Counted from the stretch's first letter, positions 45,770 through 55,143 are shown. The stretch is DNA of 55,194 nucleotides from Halobacteriales archaeon QH_8_64_26 (GCA_003021725.1 PXRA01000088.1:1-55194); one strand, 5' to 3'. Translations and numbers: made by a program. Notes: generated by a model not told the origin, from the sequence alone.

Positions 45770-47971
45770 CTAGCGCTCGAAGAAGACCGCGGCGAGTTTT
45801 CGCTCGGCGGCTCGGAGGTGCTGGTGGAACGTCGAGCGCGAGATCCCCATCGACGCCGCGAGTTCCTCGCCGGCGACGGGACGGGGTTTCTCGAAGAACC
45901 CGCTCACGTGTGCCAACCGGAGTGCGGTCAGTTGGCGATCGGTGAGGCGCTTCTCGACCGCATCGAGAAAGTCGCTCTCGGTACGGGCCGGTCGCTCGCG
46001 CTCGTGGTACTCCACGAGGTCGGCGCTGCCGTACCGGTCCTCGAGCGCGTCCGCGACCGAACGGGCATCGCGCTCCCGGGGGAGCGTCACACACAGCCGG
46101 CAGATACCGTCCTCGGCGGTGATATCGCGTATCATCGCTCCCTGGTCGGCGAGCACCGAGGCGATGGAGGGTTCCGCGAGTTCGAACTCGAAGAGACAGT
46201 CGTCCTCGCGTTCGGTGATCGGGTTCGCCGCCCGGACCTCCCGGCACTCCCGTGCGAGATCCCCGATCCGGTCGGCGGGCGCGCCCGAGACCGTCACGAA
46301 CACACACAGCGAGCTGCCGGGACCGTGGGCCGAGCCGGCGTATTCGAGCGCGCATTTGCCACGGGCGCTTATCGCGGCGAAAAACAGGTCCTCCTCGCGT
46401 ATCTCGAAGGTGAGTTCGAGGACGTCCTCGGCGGTAAGAACGCGTTTGCTTTCGAGCGCGTCGATCGTCGTCGCGGCGGCGTTACAGAGCGCTTCGAGCA
46501 CGGCGAGTTCGCGCTCGTCGATGCCCCGGCCCGCCTCGGTGTAGACCGAGAGCACCCCATAGAGGGTGTCCCGATCGGTGATCGGGATCGCGGCACCGGT
46601 ACCGACGGCATCACTCGTCTCGAACGCGGCGGGGGTCTGAGTGCCGTGGTCGCTGCCACCATCGTCGCCGCCCCCGTCGCGGTTCCCGAGCACGCCGTCG
46701 GGATCGACGGATCCGCCGCGGTCGGCGCTCGACTGCCCGCCGGAACCGGCAGCGCGGGTCCGGGCGGTGGTCGGAAGCACGGGATCGGTCTCGGTTCCGG
46801 TCCGGCGCTCCTCGATCGCGGTCGTGAGAGCACTTCCTTCGAACGAGTCGGCCCCTACATCGAGGGCAGCGCCGGGTTCGGGAAGGGTGGTGGCGAGGTC
46901 GCCCGCACCCGCCTCGGCCCGCGCTTCGAGGGTGAGGGTTTCGCCGGTCGGGGCGGGGTCGCCGACCCAGGCGAGGACGTACGGCGCGGCGGCGGCGATG
47001 CCTTCGACGAGGGCCCGCTCGGCCGCCTCGCGCGTATCGGCCCGCAGTAGCGCTCCGGTCGTCTCCTGAAGCAAGCCCTCGATGCGATCGAGCAGGCGAT
47101 CGAGGCTCGCACGTTCCCTGGCGAGGGATTCTGCCTTCCGTTCGGCCTCGCGCTCGGTACGCTTGCGGTCGGTGACGTCGGCCTGGAAGCCGACGTAGTG
47201 CGTAACCTCTCCTTCGTCGTCTCGTAGCGGGGCGATATCGACCTCGTTCCAGAAGGGCGTGCCGTCCTTGCGGTAGTTCAGGAGTTCGACCGAGACGGGA
47301 CGGTCCTCCCCGATTGCCTCACGCATCGCGGCGATCGCCGCCGGATCCGAGCGCTCGCCCTGGAGGAATCGGCAGTTGTGCCCGAGTACGGCCTCGCGCG
47401 CGTAGCCGGTGATCCGCTCGAAGGCGTCGTTGACGTAGATCAGCGGGTAATCCGGGGCCGTAGCGTCGGAGACAGTGATACCGACCGGTGCCGCGTCCAT
47501 CGCGCGCTCCTTCAGCCGGAGGGCGTCGGTGACCGCTCCGGCCGTACTCGCCTCCCCGTGCGTGCCGGCCGTTCTCGCTGTACCGGCGTCCTCCGCGTCG
47601 AGTACCGCTTCGACCCGGTGGGCGAGTGTTTCTTGCCCCCTTCCATCGCCTCCGTCCCGGGGAACGTACTCGGTGACGCCCGCACTGATCGCCTTGCTCG
47701 CGAGAACTTCGCTGCCATCCGTAGGTGCGAGGACGAACGGAAGGCGGGGATACTCGGCACGGACGGCACGCAAAAAACCGAGGCCGTCGACTCCGGGGAG
47801 ACGGTCCTCGCTCACTACGGCGTCTACCTCCTCGCTCGCCAGACGCCGGAGGCCGGCTTCGGCGCTCGGTTCAGCGAGCAAGCGTCGGTCCTCACACTGG
47901 AGGCCACGAAGGAGAGCCGTCCGGTCGGCGACGACGAGAACCGACGGTTTCGGGGACCCCGACTCGTGCAT
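45770..47971 (-). CDS. bat: Bacterio-opsin activator Bat: receiver-like, LOV-like PAS, GAF and HTH
   Basis: With ATG 47971 the protein is 733 aa (the frame extends to 48160 without family similarity). Residues about 8-115 form a receiver-like domain (PSVLVVADRTALLRGL, DAVVSEDRLPGVDGLGFLRA). A PAS domain (about 150-260) contains GHNCRFLQGERSDP, the LOV motif whose Cys (about 199) can form a flavin adduct in blue-light receptors. A GAF domain follows, interrupted by a Gly/Asp/Ser-rich insertion (TRAAGSGGQSSADRGGSVDP), and then the Bat-specific region and an HTH (LTDRQLTALRLAHVSGFFE, SMGISRSTFHQHLRAAERKL). It should activate bop, brp and crtY under light or low oxygen. It is divergent from crtY. 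Confidence 0.9.
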   Translation of the reverse strand: MHESGSPKPSVLVVADRTALLRGLQCEDRRLLAEPSAEAGLRRLASEEVDAVVSEDRLPGVDGLGFLRAVRAEYPRLPFVLAPTDGSEVLASKAISAGVTEYVPRDGGDGRGQETLAHRVEAVLDAEDAGTARTAGTHGEASTAGAVTDALRLKERAMDAAPVGITVSDATAPDYPLIYVNDAFERITGYAREAVLGHNCRFLQGERSDPAAIAAMREAIGEDRPVSVELLNYRKDGTPFWNEVDIAPLRDDEGEVTHYVGFQADVTDRKRTEREAERKAESLARERASLDRLLDRIEGLLQETTGALLRADTREAAERALVEGIAAAAPYVLAWVGDPAPTGETLTLEARAEAGAGDLATTLPEPGAALDVGADSFEGSALTTAIEERRTGTETDPVLPTTARTRAAGSGGQSSADRGGSVDPDGVLGNRDGGGDDGGSDHGTQTPAAFETSDAVGTGAAIPITDRDTLYGVLSVYTEAGRGIDERELAVLEALCNAAATTIDALESKRVLTAEDVLELTFEIREEDLFFAAISARGKCALEYAGSAHGPGSSLCVFVTVSGAPADRIGDLARECREVRAANPITEREDDCLFEFELAEPSIASVLADQGAMIRDITAEDGICRLCVTLPRERDARSVADALEDRYGSADLVEYHERERPARTESDFLDAVEKRLTDRQLTALRLAHVSGFFEKPRPVAGEELAASMGISRSTFHQHLRAAERKLAAVFFER

Positions 47972-48159
47972 GGAGGGGGATACGGCTGGGACCCACATAA
48001 TCCTCACCGCTGGCGAAGTCGACTCATGAAGCGACACTGCCATTACTCGCCCGCTCCGAGCACAAGGGGTATGAGCCGACGAGTGCGAGCGCGACCGGAA
48101 CAAGCGCGCCGCGGGTCGATCGCGGTCCGCCGACAACACTCCAGCGAACGCTCGCTTCA

Positions 48160-49047
48160 ATGAGTACGCTACTTACATACGCTGACTTTCACCTGCTGTT
48201 CGTCCTCCCGCCGATCGCGCTGTTGGCACTAGTACTCGGGTTCGCCGACCGGATCGCCCGCCCGCGGGAGGCGGTCGCCGGCGTTGCGCTTCTGACGGCG
48301 ATCGCGACGGTCTACACGACGCCCTGGGACAACTACCTCATCGCCCAGGGGGTCTGGACCTACGCCGAGGGGGCCGTCCTCGCCCGGTTGGGGCGAGCAC
48401 CGATCGAGGAGTACGCCTTCTTCGTGCTCCAGCCGGTGCTCGCGGGGCTGTGGTTCCTCTGGCTCGGCTACGCGCCCGAGTCCGAGTGTGCGGTCGGCGT
48501 GCGCGCCCGTCTCCTCGGTGCCGGGGTTTGGCTCGGCGTCGCGGCGGGCGGGGCGTGGCTGCTCGGCGTTCCCGGCGGGTTGTACCTCGGGGCGATCGCC
48601 GTCTGGGCGGCCCCGATCGCCGCCCTCCAGTGGGCGCTCGGCGGCCCGGTGCTCTGGCGGAACCGTCGGCTGCTCGCGCTCTCGATCGCCGTTCCGACGC
48701 TGTATCTGAGCCTTATCGATCGGGTCGCCATCGGACTCGGCATCTGGCGGCTCTCGCCGGCGCATACGACTGGTCTCGATCTCCTCGGACTACCGGTCGA
48801 GGAGGGGGTTTTTTTCCTCGTGACGACGACACTCGTCGTCCAGGGACTGATACTCTTTCACTGGGTGCTCGCGCGCGTGCGAGCGGGCGGGCGGACCTAC
48901 GGTCTCGCGGGGCTGGTGCCGATCGGATGGGCGCGAGACGCGACGCCGCCCGCGACCCCGGATAGTTCGACGGAGCAGCCGGGGTCGGGACCGGAGGAAA
49001 CGAGCGATCGAGCCGAGCCCAACCGAAGCGGGCGGGGCGAGGCGTGA
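48160..49047 (+). CDS. crtY: Lycopene beta-cyclase, fused CrtYc/CrtYd type
   Basis: The 295-aa membrane enzyme has seven or so hydrophobic segments and two repeated motifs, PWDNYLIAQGVWTYAEG with APIEEYAFFVLQPVLAG in the first half and LSLIDRVAIGLGIWRLS with LPVEEGVFFLVTTTLVV in the second. The P-x-E-E-x-x-F-F pattern in both halves is diagnostic of this cyclase type. It turns lycopene into beta-carotene, the precursor of retinal. ATG 48160 follows an intergenic region shared with bat. The C-terminus is a polar tail (EETSDRAEPNRSGRGEA). Its stop overlaps the brp start by 4 bp, so the two are translationally coupled. Confidence 0.92.
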   Translation: MSTLLTYADFHLLFVLPPIALLALVLGFADRIARPREAVAGVALLTAIATVYTTPWDNYLIAQGVWTYAEGAVLARLGRAPIEEYAFFVLQPVLAGLWFLWLGYAPESECAVGVRARLLGAGVWLGVAAGGAWLLGVPGGLYLGAIAVWAAPIAALQWALGGPVLWRNRRLLALSIAVPTLYLSLIDRVAIGLGIWRLSPAHTTGLDLLGLPVEEGVFFLVTTTLVVQGLILFHWVLARVRAGGRTYGLAGLVPIGWARDATPPATPDSSTEQPGSGPEETSDRAEPNRSGRGEA

Positions 49048-50099
49048 GTACGCGAACGTCGCTCGCGGCCGGGACCGAGACCATCGAACGAACGGTCTTC
49101 GTACCCGTTTGGATCGCGCTCGCGCTCGCCGCCCTGCCATTCGCGTTCGGGCTCTCGGTACCGCCCTGGGTGCAGTACGTTCCCTTTCTCGCGAGCGTTC
49201 TGGTGCTTGGCCTCCCTCACGGGGCGGTCGATCACCTCGTGGCGGCCCGCATCGGCGGTTCCGAGGTGAGCATCGGTCACCCGTTCACCGCCGTCGGATC
49301 GCTCTACCTGCTGGCCGGCGGGGCGTACCTGCTGGCCTGGCTTCTCGTGCCGGCGGCGTCGTTCGTCTTCTTCATCGCGCTGACGTGGTTTCACTGGGGA
49401 CAGGGCGACCTGTACGTACTCACCGTTCTCCCCGAGCGGACCCACCTGTGCTCGCCCGCCCAGCGCTTGCTCTGTGTGCTCCTCCGGGGCGGGCTCCCGA
49501 TGATCGTCCCCTTGCTCGCCTTTCCGGCGGTCTACCGACAGGTCGCCCGCGCAGTGACGGGACTGTTCGATTCGAGTGCGATCGCGCTCCTCGATCCGGT
49601 CTTCGCGCTCCCGACTCGCCTCGCGCTCGGCGGCGTGCTCGCGGCGCTGTCGATCGGAGCGCTCGCGCTCGGCTACCGGCGCGCGGACAAGGCGCCCCGG
49701 CGACGAACCTGGCGTCTCGATGCCGCCGAGACGGCGTTCCTCTGGGGATATTTCCTTCTCGTACCGCCGATACTGGCCGTCGGTCTCTATTTCTGTCTGT
49801 GGCACTCGCTGCGCCACGTCGTCCGCGTGATCGCTTTGGGGAACGAACCCGACACCGGAACCACCGGAATCAGTGCTCCCGATGCCGGCCGGTCGGTCGT
49901 CGGGGAGTTCGCCCGCTTCGCCCGCAAAGCCGCGCCGCTCACCGCCGGCGCGCTCGTTATATTCGTCGCGCTCTACTTCTTAGCCCCAGTGGCTGATGTC
50001 CTGGGTCTGGTCGCGCTCTATCTGGTCCTGCTAGCGATACTTACTCTCCCACACGTCCTCGTCGTTACCTGGATGGACCGCGAGCAGGGGATCTGGTGA
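49044..50099 (+). CDS. brp: Brp/Blh-type beta-carotene 15,15'-dioxygenase
   Basis: The 351-aa membrane protein cleaves beta-carotene to retinal for bacteriorhodopsin. It starts at GTG 49044, inside the GTGA overlap with crtY. Conserved His-bearing motifs are VLGLPHGAVDHLVAARI (about residue 55), ALTWFHWGQGDLYVLTVL (about 115) and CLWHSLRHVVRVIALG (about 255), which together supply the iron ligands expected for the Brp/Blh family. About eight to nine hydrophobic segments surround them. Position directly after crtY gives a two-step pathway from lycopene to retinal on one transcript. Confidence 0.92.
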   Translation: MSTRTSLAAGTETIERTVFVPVWIALALAALPFAFGLSVPPWVQYVPFLASVLVLGLPHGAVDHLVAARIGGSEVSIGHPFTAVGSLYLLAGGAYLLAWLLVPAASFVFFIALTWFHWGQGDLYVLTVLPERTHLCSPAQRLLCVLLRGGLPMIVPLLAFPAVYRQVARAVTGLFDSSAIALLDPVFALPTRLALGGVLAALSIGALALGYRRADKAPRRRTWRLDAAETAFLWGYFLLVPPILAVGLYFCLWHSLRHVVRVIALGNEPDTGTTGISAPDAGRSVVGEFARFARKAAPLTAGALVIFVALYFLAPVADVLGLVALYLVLLAILTLPHVLVVTWMDREQGIW

Positions 50100-50201
50100 C
50101 TGAATCGAAACGCGGGTCAACGACGAGGAGCCCTGTGCCGACTACTGTGCTCCGAAGGGGGGAATCGCTTCGTCTCGTCGCCTCGCGCCACTGAGCGGCA
50201 C

Positions 50202-50504
50202 TCACGCGCCGATGTCCGGGTCGGCGGCCAGCTCGTCGAAGCCGGCGAGCCGATAGGGGCGGGAGTCCGTACAGTCCTCGTTCGCGGCTGCCAGTTCGCC
50301 GATCGCGTGGTCGAATCGGTGGTCAAAGGAGCCGTAGGTATCGGCGGCCGCGAAGCGATCGAGGAACCCCTCGGCTGCGAGGTCCGCCTCGTGATCGTCG
50401 CGGAACGCGGCGACCCGCTCGGCCGCCGCCGTCGCGACGGCTTCCTCCGCGCCGCGGTCGAGGAAGGCGTCGGTCAGCGTCGCTTCGAGGTCGTCGTCGC
50501 TCAT
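50202..50504 (-). CDS. Small acidic hypothetical protein
   Basis: With ATG 50504 the product is 100 aa: MSDDDLEATLTDAFLDRGAE, EAVATAAAERVAAFRDDHEA, DLAAEGFLDRFAAADTYGSF and DHRFDHAIGELAAANEDCTD. It is nearly all helical and strongly acidic, with a His/Asp-rich centre (GSFDHRFDHAIGELAA). The start is supported by a TATA-like TTATATGA about 28 nt upstream; ATG 50531 is less likely because it overlaps the TATA box. The family is not recognised. It is downstream of, and on the same strand as, the broken glycosyltransferase gene. Confidence 0.65.
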   Translation of the reverse strand: MSDDDLEATLTDAFLDRGAEEAVATAAAERVAAFRDDHEADLAAEGFLDRFAAADTYGSFDHRFDHAIGELAAANEDCTDSRPYRLAGFDELAADPDIGA

Positions 50505-50527
50505 ATCCCCGACTGGGGGATCGGAGA

Positions 50528-50535
50528 TCATATAA
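50528..50535 (-). promoter_or_regulatory. TATA-like box for the small acidic protein
   Basis: Minus-strand TTATATGA is centred about 28 nt before ATG 50504. It lies next to the 3' end of the upstream gene, whose stop is at 50537. Confidence 0.55.
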
Positions 50536-50536
50536 C

Positions 50537-52249
50537 TCACTCTCCAGTCGTGTACCCCGGCTGACGACCCTCGTTGGCAACGGGTCGGACGATCAACGCG
50601 CCACGGTTCCGATAGGCGATCGCGTACCGGTTCGAGCGCCCGAGCTCCCCCGCCAGTTCGGCCCACTGTGTCGTGGAGAACTCGCTGCGGGCGGTCCAGC
50701 TCCGCGAGCCCTCCCGCGGGATATAGAGGTACGCCGGGGACGCCCCGGAGGGCGAGTCCGAGGACGCTGCTTCGAACACCCGAATGAGACACCGCGCCGT
50801 TCGGCACTCGGCGACCGCCTGGTAGCGCTCGATCTGGCCGCTGCGTTCGGGCGGCGGGAGCCACTCCGCACCCCACGGTGAGGCGACCGCCCTCCGGTTC
50901 GCGAGCAGCGGGAACCACTCGACGGCGTCCCCGGCGACCAGAAACGTCGTTCCAGGAGGGGTGTTCCGGCGCGCCCAGCCCATTGCCCGCACGTCCGCGC
51001 TATCGACGTAGACAGGCAAGGGTTCGGAAAGCTGACGATCGAGCGGGCGTTCAGGGATCGGCTCGTAGTTCGCGGCGTACAGTGTCCCAGTCGTCGCCCC
51101 GTAGAGCACGAGCACCGAGAGCACCGCGAACACGGCGACCCGGTCGCGACGCTCGGGGGCGGACCAGCCCGAAACCCGGTTCGATAGTCCACGAAGCTGG
51201 ATGCCGATCACCGAACCGACGTCGCCGCCGGTGTCGCTATCGGTATCGACACCGGAGCGGGCATCGGGGTCGGCAGCTGTATTGGTGCTGGTATCGGCGT
51301 CGCCCTCGGCGCTGCCGGTGAGCATCGGCAGGAAGCCCTCGAAGAGAAAGGCACTCGCGAGGAAGGCCCCGACGAACAGCAGGAATCGGGGTTCGGGGTA
51401 GACGAGCGCGGTGAAGGCGAACCACCCCACGAGGAAGTACCGTCGCCGCGCGAGGAAGTAAAGCACCCCTAAGAGAACGAGGACGTGCCAGAGCGCGAGG
51501 AATCGCATCGCGGGCAGGTAGCCGAAGTTCGTCGGGAACCAGAGCAGCCCCTGACCGATGCCGAGCCGTGAGCCCGCGGTCTCGGCGAACACCGAAAGGC
51601 CGTGCCGGAAGAGAACGGTGAGCCACCACGGCGACGCGAGGACGAGTCCTCCGAGAGCGACGAGCGTGCCGTACGCGAGGCCCCGAAGCGAGCGAGGACG
51701 GCAGTGGGAAGCGCCCACCGCCGACTATCCACGAACAGTCGATACCCCGTATACAGTCCACAGACCGTGAGGAAGAAAGCAAAGGTGCGGACGACCCCGC
51801 CCGCCGAGAGGTGCCAGGTGAGCACGGCGGGGCTGCTCGCGACGATCACGGCCGCGAAGCCGGCTTGTCGGTTCGAACCGAGCAGTGCTCGACCCAGCGC
51901 GTAGGTCGGCATCAGGGCGACGATCCTAAAGACTCCGGGCAGGACGCGTGCGAGCGCGAGCGGGGAGACTCCGGTATCCAGCAGCGGGGCGAGCAAGTAG
52001 AAGCCAAGCGGCGGGTACGCGAAGGGGATCCCGCCGGGCGTGTAGCCGGGAACGCGTGCGGGCAACGCGTAGCCGTTCTCGGCGACGGCCTCTGCCATCG
52101 CGAGAAAGAGTCCCCCGCCGAGCGCAGGGAACGGATGGGTGAGTACGTAGGCAGCGTAGACGACGATGCCGACGGCGAGCGCGGGAACGAACGCGAGGAA
52201 CGGACGTGATCGGACGAGCGACGACGCTGGGGGTGTGGATCCCCCTCAC
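50537..52249 (-). pseudogene. Broken polytopic membrane glycosyltransferase-like gene
   Basis: Three frames together read as one membrane protein. GTG 52249 starts MRGIHTPSVVARPITSVP and is followed in another frame by PFLAFVPALAVGIVVYAAYV, then GYTPGGIPFAYPPLGFYLLA and a luminal-loop pattern up to FVDSRRWALPTAVL near 51710. There the frame changes, and RSLRGLAYGTLVALGGLVLA, SPWWLTVLFRHGLSVFAETA and a normal C-terminal domain run to 50537. The junction lacks about 35-40 residues compared with similar GT39-like haloarchaeal proteins, so a deletion plus frameshift is inferred. The family transfers sugars from dolichol carriers. A long acidic insertion (DADTSTNTAADPDARSGVDT) lies near 51260. Confidence 0.65.
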
Positions 52250-52458
52250 GGGTCGTGCCCGTCGGTGGACCTATCGGCCGACATGAAGTCGGTACCTGTC
52301 CTCGGTGGGCGACGGAGGGTAAAACGAGGGGATCGACGGCAGGACAGAGGGACGATATCGACGCTCATGCGTTCTGTCGCGTGCGTACACGGCACACGAC
52401 GTGGCAGCATAAGCCAGAGGATTTTAGCCCACAGCTTCCGTTCCCGGAACGTATCGAC

Positions 52459-53370
52459 ATGTCGAACTCCTCGCTCACTGCCGGGACGCTCTCGACGCTC
52501 GCCGGCCTGGGTCGTGAGGTACGGCCCCAGCAGTGGTACAAACAGGGCGTTCTCCTGCTTGGAATCACGTTCTCGCGCAACCTGCTCGACCCGGGAGCCT
52601 GGACGGCCGTGCTGTTCGCGGTCGTCGCGTTCACTGCCGTCGCCGGGGCAACCTACGTTATCAACGACATCTCGGACGTCGAAGCCGATCGGCAGCATCC
52701 GGAGAAACGCCACCGGCCGATCGCGAGCGGGCAGGTCCCGATCCCGGTGGCCGCCGCGTTCGGAGCCGCGTTGCTCGTTACCGGCTTCGCGCTGGCGCTC
52801 GCGGTCGGGCCGCTACTGCTCGCCGTTCTGACCGTATATTTCGGCCAGAACCTGCTGTATTCGGCCTACGTCAAACACGTCGTCTTCGCGGACGTCATCA
52901 GCGTCGCCGTCGGGTTCGTGCTCAGGGCGATCGCCGGGGTCGTCGCCATCGACGTCTTCTTGAGCCCCTGGCTGATCGTCTGCACGTTCCTCCTGGCACT
53001 CGTTCTCGCGCTCGGGAAACGCCGCCATGAACTCGGAGTCTCTGCCGATCCCGAACGCAGCAGGGAGACCCTCGGGTCCTACACCGCAGCGAGCGTCGAT
53101 CAACTGCTCACGGTCGTGACCGCGACCCTGCTCATGGCCTATGCGCTCTATACGTTCACCGGAGCCGACACGGCGATGATGCTCACCCTCCCCTTTGCCT
53201 TCTTCGGGGTCTTTCGCTACCACCACCTGGTACATACCACCGAGATCGCCGGCCGCCCGGAGTACCTGCTCACCGATCGGCCCTCGATGGTGAACCTCGC
53301 GCTGTGGGCGGCGACGGCCGTCGCGGTGCTGTATGGACTGCCCGGTCTGCTCGTCGGGGGACTCTCGTGA
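52459..53370 (+). CDS. UbiA-type prenyltransferase, decaprenyl-phosphate phosphoribosyltransferase-like
   Basis: The 303-aa membrane protein (ATG 52459, MSNSSLTAGTLSTLAGLGRE) has about eight membrane segments. REVRPQQWYKQGVLL near the start and NDISDVEADRQHPEKRHRP (about residue 70) are the substrate and metal motifs of UbiA enzymes; the H-P-x-K-R-x-R-P form is that of the mycobacterial Rv3806c group, which moves phosphoribose onto decaprenyl phosphate. The second Asp motif is less clear (GKRRHELGVSADPERSR). It overlaps the PHP-domain gene by 4 bp, so the two are coupled. Expected role: making a lipid-linked ribose phosphate for the cell envelope; this is inference from the family. Confidence 0.85.
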   Translation: MSNSSLTAGTLSTLAGLGREVRPQQWYKQGVLLLGITFSRNLLDPGAWTAVLFAVVAFTAVAGATYVINDISDVEADRQHPEKRHRPIASGQVPIPVAAAFGAALLVTGFALALAVGPLLLAVLTVYFGQNLLYSAYVKHVVFADVISVAVGFVLRAIAGVVAIDVFLSPWLIVCTFLLALVLALGKRRHELGVSADPERSRETLGSYTAASVDQLLTVVTATLLMAYALYTFTGADTAMMLTLPFAFFGVFRYHHLVHTTEIAGRPEYLLTDRPSMVNLALWAATAVAVLYGLPGLLVGGLS

Positions 53371-54068
53371 GCGCGATCGGGAGTACCGCGGCCGACCGGA
53401 ACGAAGGGGAAAGCGCGGATCGGGTTCGCCGGTACGACCTCCAGGTCCACACCGACGCCTCCCCGTGTTCGGCCGCCACGCCCGCCCGGATCGCCCACGC
53501 CGCGAGCGAGGCGAACCTGGATGGGATCGCGATCACGAACCACGACACCACCGAGGGAGTACGAGCGGTCCGGCAGGCTGCTTCGGGACTACGCGACGGG
53601 ATCGACGTAATAAGCGGCGTCGAGGTGACGACCACTCAGGGCCACCTGCTCGCGCTCGGCATCGAGAACGAACCCCCCCAGGCCGATCCGCTGGCCGTCG
53701 TCGAGAACATACACGAGCAGGGCGGTCTCGCGGTGCTCTCCCATCCCTTCGATCGGCTCCGGCAGGTCTACGATCGGAACCTGGAGGGGATCGCCGCCGC
53801 GGTCGACGGGATCGAGACCCGCAACTCCCGCTGTGTTCGCCCCCGATACAACGCGGATGCAGCGGCCTTCGCCGCCCGCCACGATCTTGCCGAGACCGGC
53901 GGGAGCGACGGGCACTTCCCGCGGGAGGTCGGCCGCGCAGCTACGGCGTGTCACGGGGACGTACTGGACGCGATCCGGGCAGGAGAGACCCGTGCGGTCG
54001 GCCGCGGCGGCTATCTCTCGGGCCACGTCGCGACGAAACTACACCAGACCCGTGGACTACTCGGATGA
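53367..54068 (+). CDS. PHP-domain phosphoesterase
   Basis: The 233-aa protein starts at GTG 53367 within the GTGA overlap with the prenyltransferase. The four PHP motifs are visible: YDLQVHTDASPCSAATPA (H-x-H replaced by Q-V-H-T-D), LDGIAITNHDTTEGV, GGLAVLSHPFDRLRQVYD and AETGGSDGHFPREVG. These supply the metal ligands of the trinuclear site, though the first His pair is H-x-D-like. Family members hydrolyse phosphoesters, including nucleotides. Because it is coupled to a phosphoribosyltransferase-like gene, it may remove the 5-phosphate of a lipid-linked phosphoribose (hypothesis). Confidence 0.85.
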   Translation: MSAIGSTAADRNEGESADRVRRYDLQVHTDASPCSAATPARIAHAASEANLDGIAITNHDTTEGVRAVRQAASGLRDGIDVISGVEVTTTQGHLLALGIENEPPQADPLAVVENIHEQGGLAVLSHPFDRLRQVYDRNLEGIAAAVDGIETRNSRCVRPRYNADAAAFAARHDLAETGGSDGHFPREVGRAATACHGDVLDAIRAGETRAVGRGGYLSGHVATKLHQTRGLLG

Positions 54069-54186
54069 TCCGACTCGGTCACGCCCGACCGGCAACGCCG
54101 CTCATCGACGACTGGCACCGGCGATTCACAGCAACGCGGGACTGGCAGCCAGGGAAACGCCCGCAGCGACGGCGATGGGGACTACC

Positions 54187-55143
54187 ATGAGCGAACACGA
54201 CCGGACCGACAGCGATCACGGACTGTGGCTGACCGCCGTGCTCTCGGTCGGGGTCTTTCTCGCACTATTCCTATTGGGCGATGCGAGCCGGGTCGCCGGG
54301 GCGATCGCCGACGTGGACGCGGGGACGCTGCCCGCCGTCTTCGCGCTCGTCTCACTGGGGTATCTGATCCGCTTCGGGAAGTGGGTGTATTACTTACGGG
54401 AACTCGGAATCGACGTCCCCCTCCGGTCGAGCGCACTCGCCTTCTTTTCGGGACTGATGCTCGTGGTCACGCCCGGGAAGGTAGGGGAGGTCTGGAAAGC
54501 GTGGTTCCTACGTGATATCGAGGGCGTACCGGTGAGCCCAACGACCGCCGTCGTCGGTGCCGAGCGGGTCACCGACCTGCTCGCACTTACCGGACTCGCC
54601 GCGCTCGGCGTGTTGCTCTACGATCGGTCGGCGACGCTGCTCGCGATAGTGGTGATCGCCTTTCTCGGCGGGCTGGCACTGTTGCAATGGCGCCGTGTCT
54701 GTCTCGCGCTGATCGAGCGCTCGCGGGCCCTGCCCGTGGTCGGGGGCTACGCCGAGGGGATCGAGAGCCTTTACGAAGGGGCCTACGCGCTCTTTCGGCC
54801 CCGACCGCTCCTGGTGGCGACGGCGATCAGCCTGCTGGCCTGGGGCTTGGAGGGAGTGGCGCTCTGGCTCGTCCTCGAGAGCCTGGCGGGCGGGGCGAGC
54901 GTCGTCGAGGGAGTGTTCGTCTTCGGGCTGGGATCGGTCGTCGGCGCACTGAGCCTGCTGCCCGGCGGGCTCGCCGCCACCGAAGCGAGCATGGTCGGGA
55001 CGCTGCTCGCGCTCGGTTTTTCGAGCTCGATCGCGGCCGCAGCGACGCTCGTGATCCGCGTTGGGACGCTGTGGTACGGCGCGCTAATAGGAGTGTTCGT
55101 CTTCGGGCTCTATCGGTTCGCCTCTCGAAACGAGAAGCGCTAG
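54187..55143 (+). CDS. YbhN/AglD-type flippase-like membrane protein
   Basis: The 318-aa protein (ATG 54187, MSEHDRTDSDHGLWLTAVLS) has about eight membrane segments and the lysylphosphatidylglycerol-synthase transmembrane fold: FSGLMLVVTPGKVGEVWKAW with the family TPG-K-GE motif (about residue 90-105), VVGAERVTDLLALTGLAALG with the ER-x-x-D motif, and GALSLLPGGLAATEASMVG with the LPGG and E-x-S motifs. The frame begins upstream at 53833, but those residues overlap the PHP gene. Such proteins are candidate lipid or lipid-sugar flippases. Its place after the prenyltransferase and PHP genes suggests a part in exporting the lipid-linked sugar. Confidence 0.85.
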   Translation: MSEHDRTDSDHGLWLTAVLSVGVFLALFLLGDASRVAGAIADVDAGTLPAVFALVSLGYLIRFGKWVYYLRELGIDVPLRSSALAFFSGLMLVVTPGKVGEVWKAWFLRDIEGVPVSPTTAVVGAERVTDLLALTGLAALGVLLYDRSATLLAIVVIAFLGGLALLQWRRVCLALIERSRALPVVGGYAEGIESLYEGAYALFRPRPLLVATAISLLAWGLEGVALWLVLESLAGGASVVEGVFVFGLGSVVGALSLLPGGLAATEASMVGTLLALGFSSSIAAAATLVIRVGTLWYGALIGVFVFGLYRFASRNEKR

